This document shows, one piece after another, positions 1 to 9,133 of a DNA stretch of 64,000 bases (its first letter is position 1; each line of letters starts with the position of its first letter). This DNA is from an uncultured Bacteroidota bacterium (lineage in GTDB: Bacteria > Bacteroidota > Bacteroidia > Chitinophagales > Chitinophagaceae). Location: the NCBI GenBank assembly GCA_903906365.1, contig CAIVKC010000057.1, positions 1 to 64,000 on the forward strand, written 5' to 3'. The notes beneath the pieces are model-generated. The model made no database searches. It was not told where the DNA came from and saw nothing but the letters and a program-made list of their open reading frames with translations. The position numbers were made by a program, and so were the translations under genes.

Positions 1-157
1 AAAGGTTATTTTGATAAAAATTTGGCCAACGGGGCGTCCGGTTTTATACCGGATATTTGAAGAGACCAGATCATTTGACAGGCCGTTTTCCTTCTCCTAT
101 TTAAAATTTCTTAAATACATTTTTCAGAACCCCCAACCAAACAACCAACTTCTGTTT

Positions 158-1270
158 ATGGCACTAACTGACAGTCCCCAGCAACGACTTTATTCACTCG
201 ATGCACTCCGTGGTTTTGACATGTTCTGGATCATGGGTGCGGAAGACATCGTGCACACCCTTTATAAAGCTACTGGATCCTCCTTTCTGGAACCCATCGC
301 CAACCAACTGACACATCCGGCCTGGAACGGATTTCACCTGTATGACCTTATTTTCCCGCTTTTCCTGTTTATGGCTGGGGTAGCCACCCCCTATTCAGTT
401 GGACGAGAATTGGAAAAAGGGAAAAGCAGGCAGCAGATGCTGTTCCGGGTGATCAGAAGAGGCCTCATCCTGGTGCTGCTAGGGGTTATTTACAACAATG
501 GCCTGGCCATTAAGCCGCTTTCTGACATTCGCATACCCAGTGTACTGGGTAGGATTGGTCTGGCCTATATGTTTGCCAATATCATTTACCTCTTTACAAA
601 ACAGCGCGCCCAAATCATTTGGTTCTGTTCGCTGCTTATCGGTTATTGGCTTCTGTTAAAATTCAATTCCGCTCCCGGGTTCCAGCGCGGAGACCTCACC
701 ATGGAAGGAAATTTCGCCTCCTTCATCGACAGAAATATCATTCCAGGCAGGCTTTATCTGGGTATACATGATCCGGAGGGGCTGGTGTCTACCATTCCAG
801 CCATTGGAACCGGCCTGCTGGGGATAATGGCGGGTACGCTTTTAAAAACAGGGGCAGGAACCCAGCAGAAAAAAGTATTGCAATTACTGGTAACAGGCGT
901 CATTTTTCTCGGTCTGGCCCAAATCTGGAACCTGGATTTTCCAATCAATAAGAACTTATGGACAAGTTCCTTCGTCCTTAATGTTGGAGGCCTGAGCCTC
1001 ATTTTATTATCAGTCTTCTATTATATCATTGACGTACTGGGATACAAGAAATGGGCGTTTTTCTTTCGAATCATAGGCATGAATTCGATCCTTATTTATA
1101 TTTCTGGCCGCTTCATCAACTGGGAATACACTACCAATGGGTTTTTCCAATGGCTGGGACAGTTAACGGGAGCACCCTACAATACTGTTGTAATGCCAAT
1201 CTGTTTTGTAATGGTAGAATGGTCTTTTCTATATTTCCTCTATAAAAAGAAAGTCTTTTTAAGGGTCTGA
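158..1270 (+). CDS. Membrane acyltransferase, heparan-alpha-glucosaminide N-acetyltransferase-like (DUF5009/NagX type)
   Basis: A 370-residue polytopic inner-membrane protein. The N-terminus carries the family signature LDALRGFDMFWIMG (about residues 13-26), followed by HPAWNGFHLYDLIFPLFLF, and about ten hydrophobic segments follow. Members of this family are thought to pass acetyl groups across the membrane onto glucosamine-type sugars; that role here is inference from the family. The frame is open from base 11, but the residues before base 158 look non-coding and the ATG at 158 gives the usual N-terminus. It converges on the GH109-type gene with a gap of only 19 bases, so the two may serve the same amino-sugar catabolism although they are on opposite strands. 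Confidence 0.85.
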   Translation: MALTDSPQQRLYSLDALRGFDMFWIMGAEDIVHTLYKATGSSFLEPIANQLTHPAWNGFHLYDLIFPLFLFMAGVATPYSVGRELEKGKSRQQMLFRVIRRGLILVLLGVIYNNGLAIKPLSDIRIPSVLGRIGLAYMFANIIYLFTKQRAQIIWFCSLLIGYWLLLKFNSAPGFQRGDLTMEGNFASFIDRNIIPGRLYLGIHDPEGLVSTIPAIGTGLLGIMAGTLLKTGAGTQQKKVLQLLVTGVIFLGLAQIWNLDFPINKNLWTSSFVLNVGGLSLILLSVFYYIIDVLGYKKWAFFFRIIGMNSILIYISGRFINWEYTTNGFFQWLGQLTGAPYNTVVMPICFVMVEWSFLYFLYKKKVFLRV

Positions 1271-1289
1271 AATACCGGTCGTTTTTTAT

Positions 1290-2738
1290 TTAAAGCCCGG
1301 CTCCTACCCCCTTAATATCCCTGACCTTGGTTGTTCCTCCCCCCTCCAGGGTCAGGTTAACAGGTTTATTGGTTTTCCATGCTCCCCGGGTAAAATCGGG
1401 CACATCCACCGACTTTGCCCTGTTGGCTACAGATTGCTGGCTCAAGGCAATGATACTGCTCCATGTGGCGGCATCATAGACGTCCTGGTCCAGGGGCAGC
1501 CCATTTCGAAGGCAGTCAATCAGCCTCCAGTCCATCATGAAATCCATTCCACCGTGACCGCCAATATCTTTTGCAATGGCCCCAATGTGTTTGACTATGG
1601 CCGGAGAATACTTTTCATAGAGTTCCTTTAATTCGTTTTCATGGATCCATTCATGACCGAAGGAAATTCGTTCGGGTTCCGGGTATTTCTGAGCTACCCC
1701 CTTGGTTCCACTCACCAGATGTATACGGGAATAGGGCCTCACTGATGATACATCATGCTGAATCATCATGGTTTTACCTTTGATGGTCCTGATGGCTGTC
1801 GTATTCATATTACCCCGGTAAGGCCTGTCCACGTACTGGACAAAGAAGGGATCTGTAGCCGCCATTTCTCGGGCAATATTATTCAGCGAAAAATCATTGG
1901 TTGATGTACTGGTGAGGTAATCCATTCTGTCTCCCCGGTTAATATCCAGGCACTGCGCAATAGGTCCAAGGCCATGGGTGGGGTACAAATTGCCATTATG
2001 CCCTATGTTTTCCTTCAGGCGCCACATGTCGGCATAGGTATTCTTATTGAAGATATTATCCCTGCCCAGATTGTGAATATAGGCGCCTTCTGCGTGCACC
2101 AGTTCCCCAAACAATCCATGGCGGGCCATGTTTAAAGTCAGTAATTCAAAATAATCATAGCAGCAGTTTTCCAGCATCATGCAATGTTTCCTGGTCCTTT
2201 CGGAAGTTTCCACGAGCTGCCAGCACTGATCAAGGGTAAGTCCCGCATTCACTTCGGTAGCCGCATGCTTGCCGTGATTCATGGCATGCAGTGCAATAGG
2301 CGTATGAAGTTCCCAGGGCGTTGGCGTGTATACCAGGTCGATGTCCTTACTTTCGCAAAGGGCCTTCCAACCCTCTTCCCCGCTGTATTCCCTTGCCTTG
2401 TCCCTACCCATTTTAGCCAGGGTCAGCTGGGACTTTGCCACACGGTCCTGGTATTTATCACAAAGTGCAACTATTTCGAGGCCGTCAATATAAGAAAGCC
2501 TTTCCACAGCGGCACTCCCCCGGTTTCCCAGGCCGATGATTCCCACGCGGACAGTATCTATCCTGGGGGCCGCATACCCGCTCATATTGAAATGCTGGTC
2601 TCCCGTTTGCTGCGAAGACGCCGCTTTTCCATATGACTCCTTTCCCATTGCAGCAGCAGATAAATTTGGCAGGCCGATGGCCAGGGCCCCGGTTCCGGCA
2701 GCAATTTGGCGCAAAAAATTCCTTCTGTTAGGTTGCAT
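1290..2738 (-). CDS. Secreted Gfo/Idh/MocA oxidoreductase, glycoside hydrolase family 109 type
   Basis: 482 residues. The N-terminus is a twin-arginine leader (NRRNFLRQ, then a hydrophobic stretch ending near residue 30), so the protein is probably exported folded with its NAD. The Rossmann motif GIIGLGNRGSA lies near residue 67. The stretches HCMMLENCCYDYFEL, GAYIHNL, YPTHGLGP and MIQHDVSS are those I associate with GH109 NAD-dependent alpha-N-acetylgalactosaminidases. The family breaks glycosidic bonds by a transient oxidation at C3. Family assignment rests on these motifs; the exact sugar is not shown by the sequence. The glycosidase role fits the acyltransferase next door and the alpha-L-fucosidase at 37.3 kb. 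Confidence 0.85.
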   Translation of the reverse strand: MQPNRRNFLRQIAAGTGALAIGLPNLSAAAMGKESYGKAASSQQTGDQHFNMSGYAAPRIDTVRVGIIGLGNRGSAAVERLSYIDGLEIVALCDKYQDRVAKSQLTLAKMGRDKAREYSGEEGWKALCESKDIDLVYTPTPWELHTPIALHAMNHGKHAATEVNAGLTLDQCWQLVETSERTRKHCMMLENCCYDYFELLTLNMARHGLFGELVHAEGAYIHNLGRDNIFNKNTYADMWRLKENIGHNGNLYPTHGLGPIAQCLDINRGDRMDYLTSTSTNDFSLNNIAREMAATDPFFVQYVDRPYRGNMNTTAIRTIKGKTMMIQHDVSSVRPYSRIHLVSGTKGVAQKYPEPERISFGHEWIHENELKELYEKYSPAIVKHIGAIAKDIGGHGGMDFMMDWRLIDCLRNGLPLDQDVYDAATWSSIIALSQQSVANRAKSVDVPDFTRGAWKTNKPVNLTLEGGGTTKVRDIKGVGAGL

Positions 2739-3072
2739 ACTAATCTGGATTTATATTTTATGTCATGAAAATTGAATTAATCCATCCAACATTTTTTGGC
2801 CTGTATCCTGTGATGACCCTTGCGAAATTATCCATTCACAAAACACCTGGCCCTCATGAAGGAATGGGCTTTATACCATCACTGAATTATCACTGACTAA
2901 CATGCTCCGGGGATAAATTGTATTTTTTTATTTCCATGGCAAAGGATCCCGGACCATTGAAAGCATATTACAAGATGGGCTGATGCCCTGATTTGCTTAA
3001 GACAGCCCGGAATGTCAGCCAGATTCATACCTGCACTCAACCGGCCCAGTATTAAACCTATCCCGGGAGGGT
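2739..3072. other. Intergenic stretch, no gene seen
   Basis: 334 bases between two minus-strand genes. It should hold the promoter of the GH109-type gene and the 3' end of the downstream unit. I see no open frame, RNA gene, strong hairpin or TAnnTTTG box in it. Confidence 0.5.
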
Positions 3073-4902
3073 TCACTTTTGCTCCTTTCGGTTTTTTCCG
3101 GTTTCCCTTTCTTCCCAGCCGCTTTTGCCTTTATCTATAAATAGCTCAGTCACCGTTTTTGAAACCCTGTCATCCACCTCCTCTTCCAGCTGGATACGCA
3201 AAGGGTGTGTCAGTTTTTTCTGCCACTCCAATACGGGGGCATAGGGTTTGTCGCCCGCTTGGGTCTGATAAACCAGATAGGCCCATTTTTCGGAAAACAC
3301 ATTACCCTTCATGGCAGGGATCATCTGCTGCATATTGGAGGCCAGGAAACTCAATGACAGTGCCCTTGCCCAGTAAATCCAGGGTCCGCCAGTGATATAA
3401 AAGAAGGGATTCAGTAAACGCGGGGATGACTCCAGGCCTGCATTGGCATAACTAAGCTGTATGCCGGCAAATCCAACCCCTGTTTTTTCATTGTAAAAGC
3501 TAATCCAGGGCACATCTGCTTCCATCTTCAGATCGGTCAGATCAGGCATGCGGGTCACATCATAGCTGATGATGGAGTCACGGATAATATCATACCAGGC
3601 TGCATGGGTGATCAGTTCCCTTTTGAATACAATCTCTGCATTGCGCAGGGCCAGGCATTGCACGGTTTCATTGATGCGCAGGGTGGAAGAACTAATAAAA
3701 TAGGGTTTGCCCGGGTAGAATTCATACCGTACCGAAGCGTCCACCTGTGGTATCTCCCTTAAGGGGCCCCACACTTCACTGGAGGCCATGACGGGACCGG
3801 AAAAGGATTTAACATGGGCAGGCGGATTCCAGTCTGAGGTATGGGTCCAGGGCAGCGGCGGGGTATAAATCTCCGGATTCCAGTGGATGGCGCCGTTTGT
3901 CTCCTTGCGGTGAAATAAGGGGTTATCGGGCTTTTGTTTCAGGCTGATCTGGTCCAGGTGACCAGAGGCCGGATGGAGCACAGCGGTCATAAAATCATTG
4001 TCTATCTGCAAACCCGGAGCCTCTCCCTGCACCCTCAGGTCGGTGGTATAGAATTTGGCCATCGCCGATTCATTACGGTAATAAATCAGGAACACCCGGC
4101 TTGCGCGGGCAGGAACATCCGCCAAAAAAGACACCCTGGCTGTCACCGTAGGCAGCCAGACCGGTACGGTCCGGGTTAGGTGGCCGTTTTTATCAGGTGC
4201 AAGGTCATCTTCCTTGAGATATTCCTGGATATCATACACCTGGGAAGGCACTTCCTGTAGGGCATGGGTTTTGGTATCGATACTCAGGACCCTGATTTCT
4301 CTTTTGAGGTCCTTGGCCTCATCGGGGTAAAAAGGCAGCAGCACTTCCACCGGCTCTGCCTTGCGCTCCAAGCCTGCTGTTTCACTGAGTACAACCGATT
4401 TATAATTTTTCCAGGCTGGGTCGAAAACGACGGCTTCTTTTGGGGCGGTAATGGTCCTGGAAGCAGTCAGGTAAGGATCACTGGGCGACCCCTGGGCGGT
4501 GGTCTTCATACGCACACTTATTTTCACCTCATAACTGACCCCCGGCTGCCATTTGACCCAGCCTATTATATAGGGATCTTTATATTGGGTATTGTCCTGG
4601 GATAAACCGGCCCCGGACGGGGGCCTGTGTTTAAGTGCCGGCCTGTCAGGATTCTCTGTATCATCGGACTGATGAATGGTGGTATAACGGAGCGGTTTTC
4701 CGTTGATGACCAACTCAACTTCCATAATGGAAGGTCTGGGCAGGCCCAGATCGGCCCGAAGGTAATAGTAAGGTATGGCAGGACAGGGATAACCCAGTTC
4801 CAGGGAGTTGATCTGTAACTGGTCCTTTCCGGGACCGGCCATGACTGCAAACCGGCAGGACAGGACCAGGAGGCAGGACAGGATCAGACTGAATGGCTTC
4901 AT
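3073..4902 (-). CDS. Uncharacterised secreted protein, probable beta-sandwich protein
   Basis: 609 residues with a signal peptide (residues 1-22; Cys10 and Cys16 lie inside the hydrophobic core, so a lipoprotein is possible but the lipobox is not clean). I do not recognise a named family. About residues 30-160 read like an immunoglobulin-like or fibronectin-like sandwich. The middle (about residues 285-550) has the alternating hydrophobic pattern and the DNDFMTAVLHPASGHLDQI-type opening seen in galactose-mutarotase-like folds of polysaccharide-active enzymes. It follows the 902-residue gene after only 11 bases, so the two are almost certainly co-transcribed and may act on the same glycan. The charged C-terminal tail (ERETGKNRKEQK) is unusual. 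Function is open. Confidence 0.6.
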   Translation of the reverse strand: MKPFSLILSCLLVLSCRFAVMAGPGKDQLQINSLELGYPCPAIPYYYLRADLGLPRPSIMEVELVINGKPLRYTTIHQSDDTENPDRPALKHRPPSGAGLSQDNTQYKDPYIIGWVKWQPGVSYEVKISVRMKTTAQGSPSDPYLTASRTITAPKEAVVFDPAWKNYKSVVLSETAGLERKAEPVEVLLPFYPDEAKDLKREIRVLSIDTKTHALQEVPSQVYDIQEYLKEDDLAPDKNGHLTRTVPVWLPTVTARVSFLADVPARASRVFLIYYRNESAMAKFYTTDLRVQGEAPGLQIDNDFMTAVLHPASGHLDQISLKQKPDNPLFHRKETNGAIHWNPEIYTPPLPWTHTSDWNPPAHVKSFSGPVMASSEVWGPLREIPQVDASVRYEFYPGKPYFISSSTLRINETVQCLALRNAEIVFKRELITHAAWYDIIRDSIISYDVTRMPDLTDLKMEADVPWISFYNEKTGVGFAGIQLSYANAGLESSPRLLNPFFYITGGPWIYWARALSLSFLASNMQQMIPAMKGNVFSEKWAYLVYQTQAGDKPYAPVLEWQKKLTHPLRIQLEEEVDDRVSKTVTELFIDKGKSGWEERETGKNRKEQK

Positions 4903-4913
4903 GCATGTTTATT

Positions 4914-7622
4914 TTATTGTTCGGAGATCAGATTTCTATTTCGAAGTTGCTGCAGGGATTGTTCCCAGGGACCACCCGCACCCCACATATAATAGGTGAA
5001 ATACATGGTGGTCTTTTCAAATATCGGCACCCAGGGTTGGAATTCGGTATAAAAGTAATGCGCGTCCGGGTTGCGGGGGTGATTCATCCACATATGCAGA
5101 AAAAAAGGCTGGGTAACCGGATATGCGCCCACATAACTGATGTCCTCCTGTGTGTCATAACCGGCATTCCATCCCTCCTTCAGGTTGAAGAGGTGACCAT
5201 AATACTCATTGGGCCGCATCCTGTATTGAAGAAGCCCCTCCTTATCGGGTACTGTAAAGATATCCTCCGGTCCGTGGGCTGCACCCAGTTTTAAAATGGG
5301 CTGTGGGCCGATGACCTTGGTTTCCGGGTTCCGGAAAGTGATGGCATAGCGGATTTCCAGCAAAGGAGAATTTCCATAAAGCGTAAATATTTTCTCCAGT
5401 CTGTTTCCAAAGTAATCCGCGGACATCCTTACCTGCACATAGTCCCCCTCCTTGCGTGAGATCCTGGCATCATAGACCTTATGTGTTTCCAGGCTGGCTT
5501 GGCCAAGAAAATCTTCAAAACCGCCATAGGGATAATATCCTCTTTTTCGGAACGGCCTTTTATCGTCATCTGCTTTTTGCGGCCAAAGTTTAAACAATAC
5601 GTTGTCCTTCCTGCTTTTTACATAATATTCGATGACCCTTGCACCGGTTGCCAGTAGAGTGATCTGTACACTGTCGTTTTCCATCCTGAACTCATTGACA
5701 CCATCCCCATTGAGATCCACCTCATTTACGGTGGCCTTGCCGGCCAGCGCTCCGTCCCCTACGCCAAGCTGGCTGTCACTGGTGACACCCAGCGCATCGA
5801 CCCTTACAGTATAGCTTCCGGCTTTAAGTTTCAGATTGAACAACAGATCCTCAAAACCGGCCAGGGGGGCATGACATAATTGGGTAGCCGTGAATACCGG
5901 TTTTCGAAAATCCTTCTTCTGGTAAACCTGGACCTTTACCGGAAAATCAGCACCGGACTGGAAATTATGTATGCTTACCGGATAGCTGACCTGGGGTGAT
6001 TGCCCATAGAGCAGCCGGTGAACAGATATTGCCGGGGGCAAATCCAATATGGCCATGGTAGACTTGTGCTTGCCCGCCCAATCAAAGGAGGCTACCAGCG
6101 GGTTGGTGGCGTTCATGGCTGCGGCCAGGGGCCTGATTCTGATGTGGAAACTGCGCTCGCCGCGGGCAGGCAGACTCACCAGGGAGGGAAGACTGTCCAG
6201 GGCTATTACTTCGGGCGGCAGTCGGACTTCCATCCGGCCTGAAACAGGGTGATCATAGGTGTTGTTTACCTGGATAGTCAGCTCGTAACCCGACGTGGAA
6301 GCCTGCAGATCAACACGGTCCCCGAAATATTCTTCCAAAAACATACGGTCCAGCAGCAGCAGTTCCAGGGGGTGGCGGAAACTGGCCGGTCCCATCATTT
6401 TTCCCAGGTTCATCACGGCCACTTCGCGTCTGTGGAGGATGGATTCCCAAATAGTTTCCCTGCTCAGAGCCTCCCCCTTGGGTACAAAAAGGACCATGCT
6501 GGGAATTAGATCATCGGCCAGCGGACCGGTGGTGGATACAAAAGGAACATCTTCCTGGTCGATTTGTTCCTTGTTGCCTTCTGATGCCAGGTATCCGTCG
6601 AAGTGATAGGGATCGCTGGCCGTATCATAGACTGCCCGGAAGGCATACCCTTTCTTTTTATGGGCGAAATCAATCCAGGACTGTTTTGTTGGCATATCCT
6701 GTACCTGTAAGCCTTTGTAATCCTGGCACCCAAAAATAGGGGCAAATCCCACATCGGCAACTACCGGCAGATTGGCTTTTGCCAGCCAGCCGGCCAGTTC
6801 GTCTTTCATCCAGAAATCCATATACCCGTCGAAGATGAACCAGCTGTTTCCCTCATTCATTCCCTTTCCGATGAGTTCCAGGGGATGCCCTGGGGTGCAG
6901 GTCACACTTTTTAGCAGGGTCTCCGCCCCAAACCAGCCTTTGCGCAGGTCGTACCTGTTCAGAAGAGCCTGGGTGCTGTCAAGCAGTGCTTTCAGGTTTC
7001 GGGCCGCATTCAGATCACGGGAAAGGAGGGCGAATGTTTTGTGAGCTCCTTCGGTAACAAAGAATGCATTTACCTCCGTCAGATTGGCCGCATTAAGCTG
7101 ATGACTTTTTAAGCGTTCCTTCCAGGCTGCCTGTACCGACAGACCGGGATAGGCTGCGAGAAGCTGTTTGCCGGTCTCTCCGGCCGGATCAGCCATCACC
7201 AGGACATTACCCCTGGCAGAGGCGTCTTTCCACTGTTCAGGGGAAGGATTTTCCAAAATAAGGTAGGGGGCTTCCATCAGATTGCTGAAAAAGCCCTCCT
7301 GCATGGACAGTCCGGGCATGCCCATGTCTTCAGCGACATCTACCCTGGCCTGGGCGATGGTGTATTCCACATTGGGAGCACTCATTTTAAAAAGATTGCC
7401 ATACCGGTACCACTCCCTGTACTCATCATGCCAGTAGTTGGTATAGCCGTTAAACTGAACCTGGCTTTTGACGGTGTTATTCAGGGGACCCGGCAGAACT
7501 GGGCCGTTTTGGGTAACTGCGGACTGTGAAAAAGCAGAATGATGTCCAACCGTTAAAAGCATCAACAGTAAACCCGCCCATACAGGGCAGGTTGCAGACA
7601 GGGAAAGCTTACATTTTCTCAT
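4914..7622 (-). CDS. Uncharacterised large secreted protein with C-terminal mutarotase-like region
   Basis: 902 residues from the ATG at 7622, which begins a typical signal peptide (MRKCKLSLS, hydrophobic core, cleavage near AFSQ). Upstream in-frame ATGs at 7667 and 7646 would only add an unlikely hydrophobic extension. I cannot name the family. The N-terminal part (about residues 50-470) is alpha/beta-like. It is followed by sandwich-like segments and a calcium-loop-like motif, DLNGDGVNEF. The C-terminal 250 residues (with GGFEDFLGQ and GAAHGPEDIF) resemble the beta-sandwich of sugar-binding and lyase proteins. It is the first gene of a two-gene unit with the 609-residue protein. A role in polysaccharide or glycoconjugate processing is inference from neighbours only. 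Confidence 0.6.
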   Translation of the reverse strand: MRKCKLSLSATCPVWAGLLLMLLTVGHHSAFSQSAVTQNGPVLPGPLNNTVKSQVQFNGYTNYWHDEYREWYRYGNLFKMSAPNVEYTIAQARVDVAEDMGMPGLSMQEGFFSNLMEAPYLILENPSPEQWKDASARGNVLVMADPAGETGKQLLAAYPGLSVQAAWKERLKSHQLNAANLTEVNAFFVTEGAHKTFALLSRDLNAARNLKALLDSTQALLNRYDLRKGWFGAETLLKSVTCTPGHPLELIGKGMNEGNSWFIFDGYMDFWMKDELAGWLAKANLPVVADVGFAPIFGCQDYKGLQVQDMPTKQSWIDFAHKKKGYAFRAVYDTASDPYHFDGYLASEGNKEQIDQEDVPFVSTTGPLADDLIPSMVLFVPKGEALSRETIWESILHRREVAVMNLGKMMGPASFRHPLELLLLDRMFLEEYFGDRVDLQASTSGYELTIQVNNTYDHPVSGRMEVRLPPEVIALDSLPSLVSLPARGERSFHIRIRPLAAAMNATNPLVASFDWAGKHKSTMAILDLPPAISVHRLLYGQSPQVSYPVSIHNFQSGADFPVKVQVYQKKDFRKPVFTATQLCHAPLAGFEDLLFNLKLKAGSYTVRVDALGVTSDSQLGVGDGALAGKATVNEVDLNGDGVNEFRMENDSVQITLLATGARVIEYYVKSRKDNVLFKLWPQKADDDKRPFRKRGYYPYGGFEDFLGQASLETHKVYDARISRKEGDYVQVRMSADYFGNRLEKIFTLYGNSPLLEIRYAITFRNPETKVIGPQPILKLGAAHGPEDIFTVPDKEGLLQYRMRPNEYYGHLFNLKEGWNAGYDTQEDISYVGAYPVTQPFFLHMWMNHPRNPDAHYFYTEFQPWVPIFEKTTMYFTYYMWGAGGPWEQSLQQLRNRNLISEQ

Positions 7623-7934
7623 ATATTGTCGGTATAAATAAAACATGATAATTTTAATAAGAAGCACTGCTTCCCGTTCACCGGCAGCGCGCGCTTTTGA
7701 CTGGTAGAAGCTTCCATCGACCTGCCCTTCCTTTTCTCAGCAACCTTAATACATTGAATTCAAATTTAATGTTTTGAAAATATCTTGCGTGTATAATTTA
7801 TCAACCAGGGGAAAACGCAGTTGTTGCGCGCACACTTCCTCATAGCCGATCTTATACATAACCGCCAGGTGGTTCAAAAAAGACGTATTTTAAGGCTCCC
7901 AGGTCCGGCTGGCTCCTTTAAAAAAACACAAATC
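7623..7934. other. Divergent intergenic region
   Basis: 312 bases between two divergent start codons. It must carry promoters for both the secreted two-gene unit (minus) and the MetX-like hydrolase (plus). I find no perfect TAnnTTTG box, no hairpin and no small gene. The plus-strand frame is open from 7821, but its residues look non-coding. Confidence 0.4.
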
Positions 7935-9020
7935 ATGAGACCCTTACTGATTTTATTACTGTTTTCACAGGGCGTACTTGCCCATAAAAAGTCTGATACC
8001 GTACTGCCACATCAATTTGTCATCCGAAATTTCAAAAATGAGCAGAGTATACAATTAGATCAGGTGCAGGTTGTGTATGGCACCTACGGGCACCTCAATA
8101 CCGCCCGAAATAACGCCATCCTGCTTCCCTCCCACTTTATGGCGGACCGGAGTGGATATGAGTGGCTGATTGGTCCGGGAAAGGCCCTTGATACCAACAA
8201 GGTCTTTCTGGTTGCCACCGAGCTTTTCGGGAATGGGAATTCCTCCTCGCCAGGCAATACCCCGGAACCCTTTCACGGTCCGCGCTTCCCGGTCATGACG
8301 ATCCGAGACAATGTGCAGGCCGTGTATCGTTTGCTGAAAGAGGCATTGAAGGTTAACCACCTGCTGGCCATCGTTGGATTTTCCATGGGAGCCCAGCAGG
8401 CTTTTCAATGGGCCGTATCCTACCCCGATTTTGCAGATTGTATAGTAGCCACTTGCGGGACTGCCCGGACCTATCCTCACGGGGTGGTCCGACTTGAAGG
8501 CCAGATTGCAGCCATTACCGCGGATGCTGCCTATAAAAACGGGGATTATGTGACCCAACCTGTCCGCGGATTGGAAGCCTTTGCCCTGGTCTGGACAGGT
8601 TGGCTTTACTCGCAGGAATGGTGGAGAAAAGAATTATGGCGCACCACGGAGGCACCGGGAAGCACTTTTGAACAGGTCCTGCAGAATTACAGGACCAATT
8701 TCATTCCCGGGGCGGACGCCAATAACCTCATTGCTCAGATGCGGACCTGGGAACTTCATGATGTAGGGACCACGCCGGGATTTCAGGGCAATACAGAAAA
8801 GGCGCTTGGATCCATCAAAGTCCCCCTGCTTTATATGCCTTCCCAGACGGATCTTTATTTTCCGATCGGGGATGCCCTGTATGAATCCGGTTTTATTCCA
8901 AGATGTGTTTTCAAGCCCATACCCTCGCTGTGGGGACATACCGCCGGAGCGGCCAGCAATCCGGAGGATGAAAAATTTCTCAATGAAAATATACGTCAGT
9001 TCCTGTTTCATGAGAGGTAA
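7935..9020 (+). CDS. Alpha/beta hydrolase related to homoserine O-acetyltransferase (MetX-like), secreted
   Basis: 361 residues. The catalytic elbow GFSMGAQQA puts the nucleophile at Ser150; the acid is probably the Asp of PSQTDLYFP, and HTAGAASNPED gives His335. The order and spacing (VVYGTYGHLN near the start, LIGPGKALDTNKVF, FGNGNSSSP) match the MetX/homoserine acetyltransferase branch of the fold. Two points argue against a true methionine enzyme. The ATG at 7935 begins a signal peptide (MRPLLILLLFSQGVLAH), placing it outside the cytoplasm. Also, no methionine gene is nearby. A secreted hydrolase or acyltransferase of this superfamily is the safer call. A strong terminator follows. Confidence 0.75.
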   Translation: MRPLLILLLFSQGVLAHKKSDTVLPHQFVIRNFKNEQSIQLDQVQVVYGTYGHLNTARNNAILLPSHFMADRSGYEWLIGPGKALDTNKVFLVATELFGNGNSSSPGNTPEPFHGPRFPVMTIRDNVQAVYRLLKEALKVNHLLAIVGFSMGAQQAFQWAVSYPDFADCIVATCGTARTYPHGVVRLEGQIAAITADAAYKNGDYVTQPVRGLEAFALVWTGWLYSQEWWRKELWRTTEAPGSTFEQVLQNYRTNFIPGADANNLIAQMRTWELHDVGTTPGFQGNTEKALGSIKVPLLYMPSQTDLYFPIGDALYESGFIPRCVFKPIPSLWGHTAGAASNPEDEKFLNENIRQFLFHER

Positions 9021-9032
9021 ACAGGCAAAATA

Positions 9033-9060
9033 CGCCCCGGGGTGGCAGACCCTCGGGGCG
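9033..9060 (+). terminator. Intrinsic terminator after the MetX-like hydrolase
   Basis: The arms CGCCCCGGGG and CCTCGGGGCG form a 10-bp stem (one G-U pair) around an 8-base loop, 12 bases after the stop codon. It is followed by CATCTTTATTT, a fair U-rich tail. Confidence 0.75.
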
Positions 9061-9133
9061 CATCTTTATTTATAACCTCGACCGCGGCACTGCTGAGACG
9101 ATTTATAAAATCAGCCTCTGCAAACACCTAGGG

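Noticed and set aside
37-53. TCCGGT/ACCGGA hairpin near the window start as a terminator of an upstream gene
   Set aside because: Six pairs, no T tail, and the upstream gene is outside the window.
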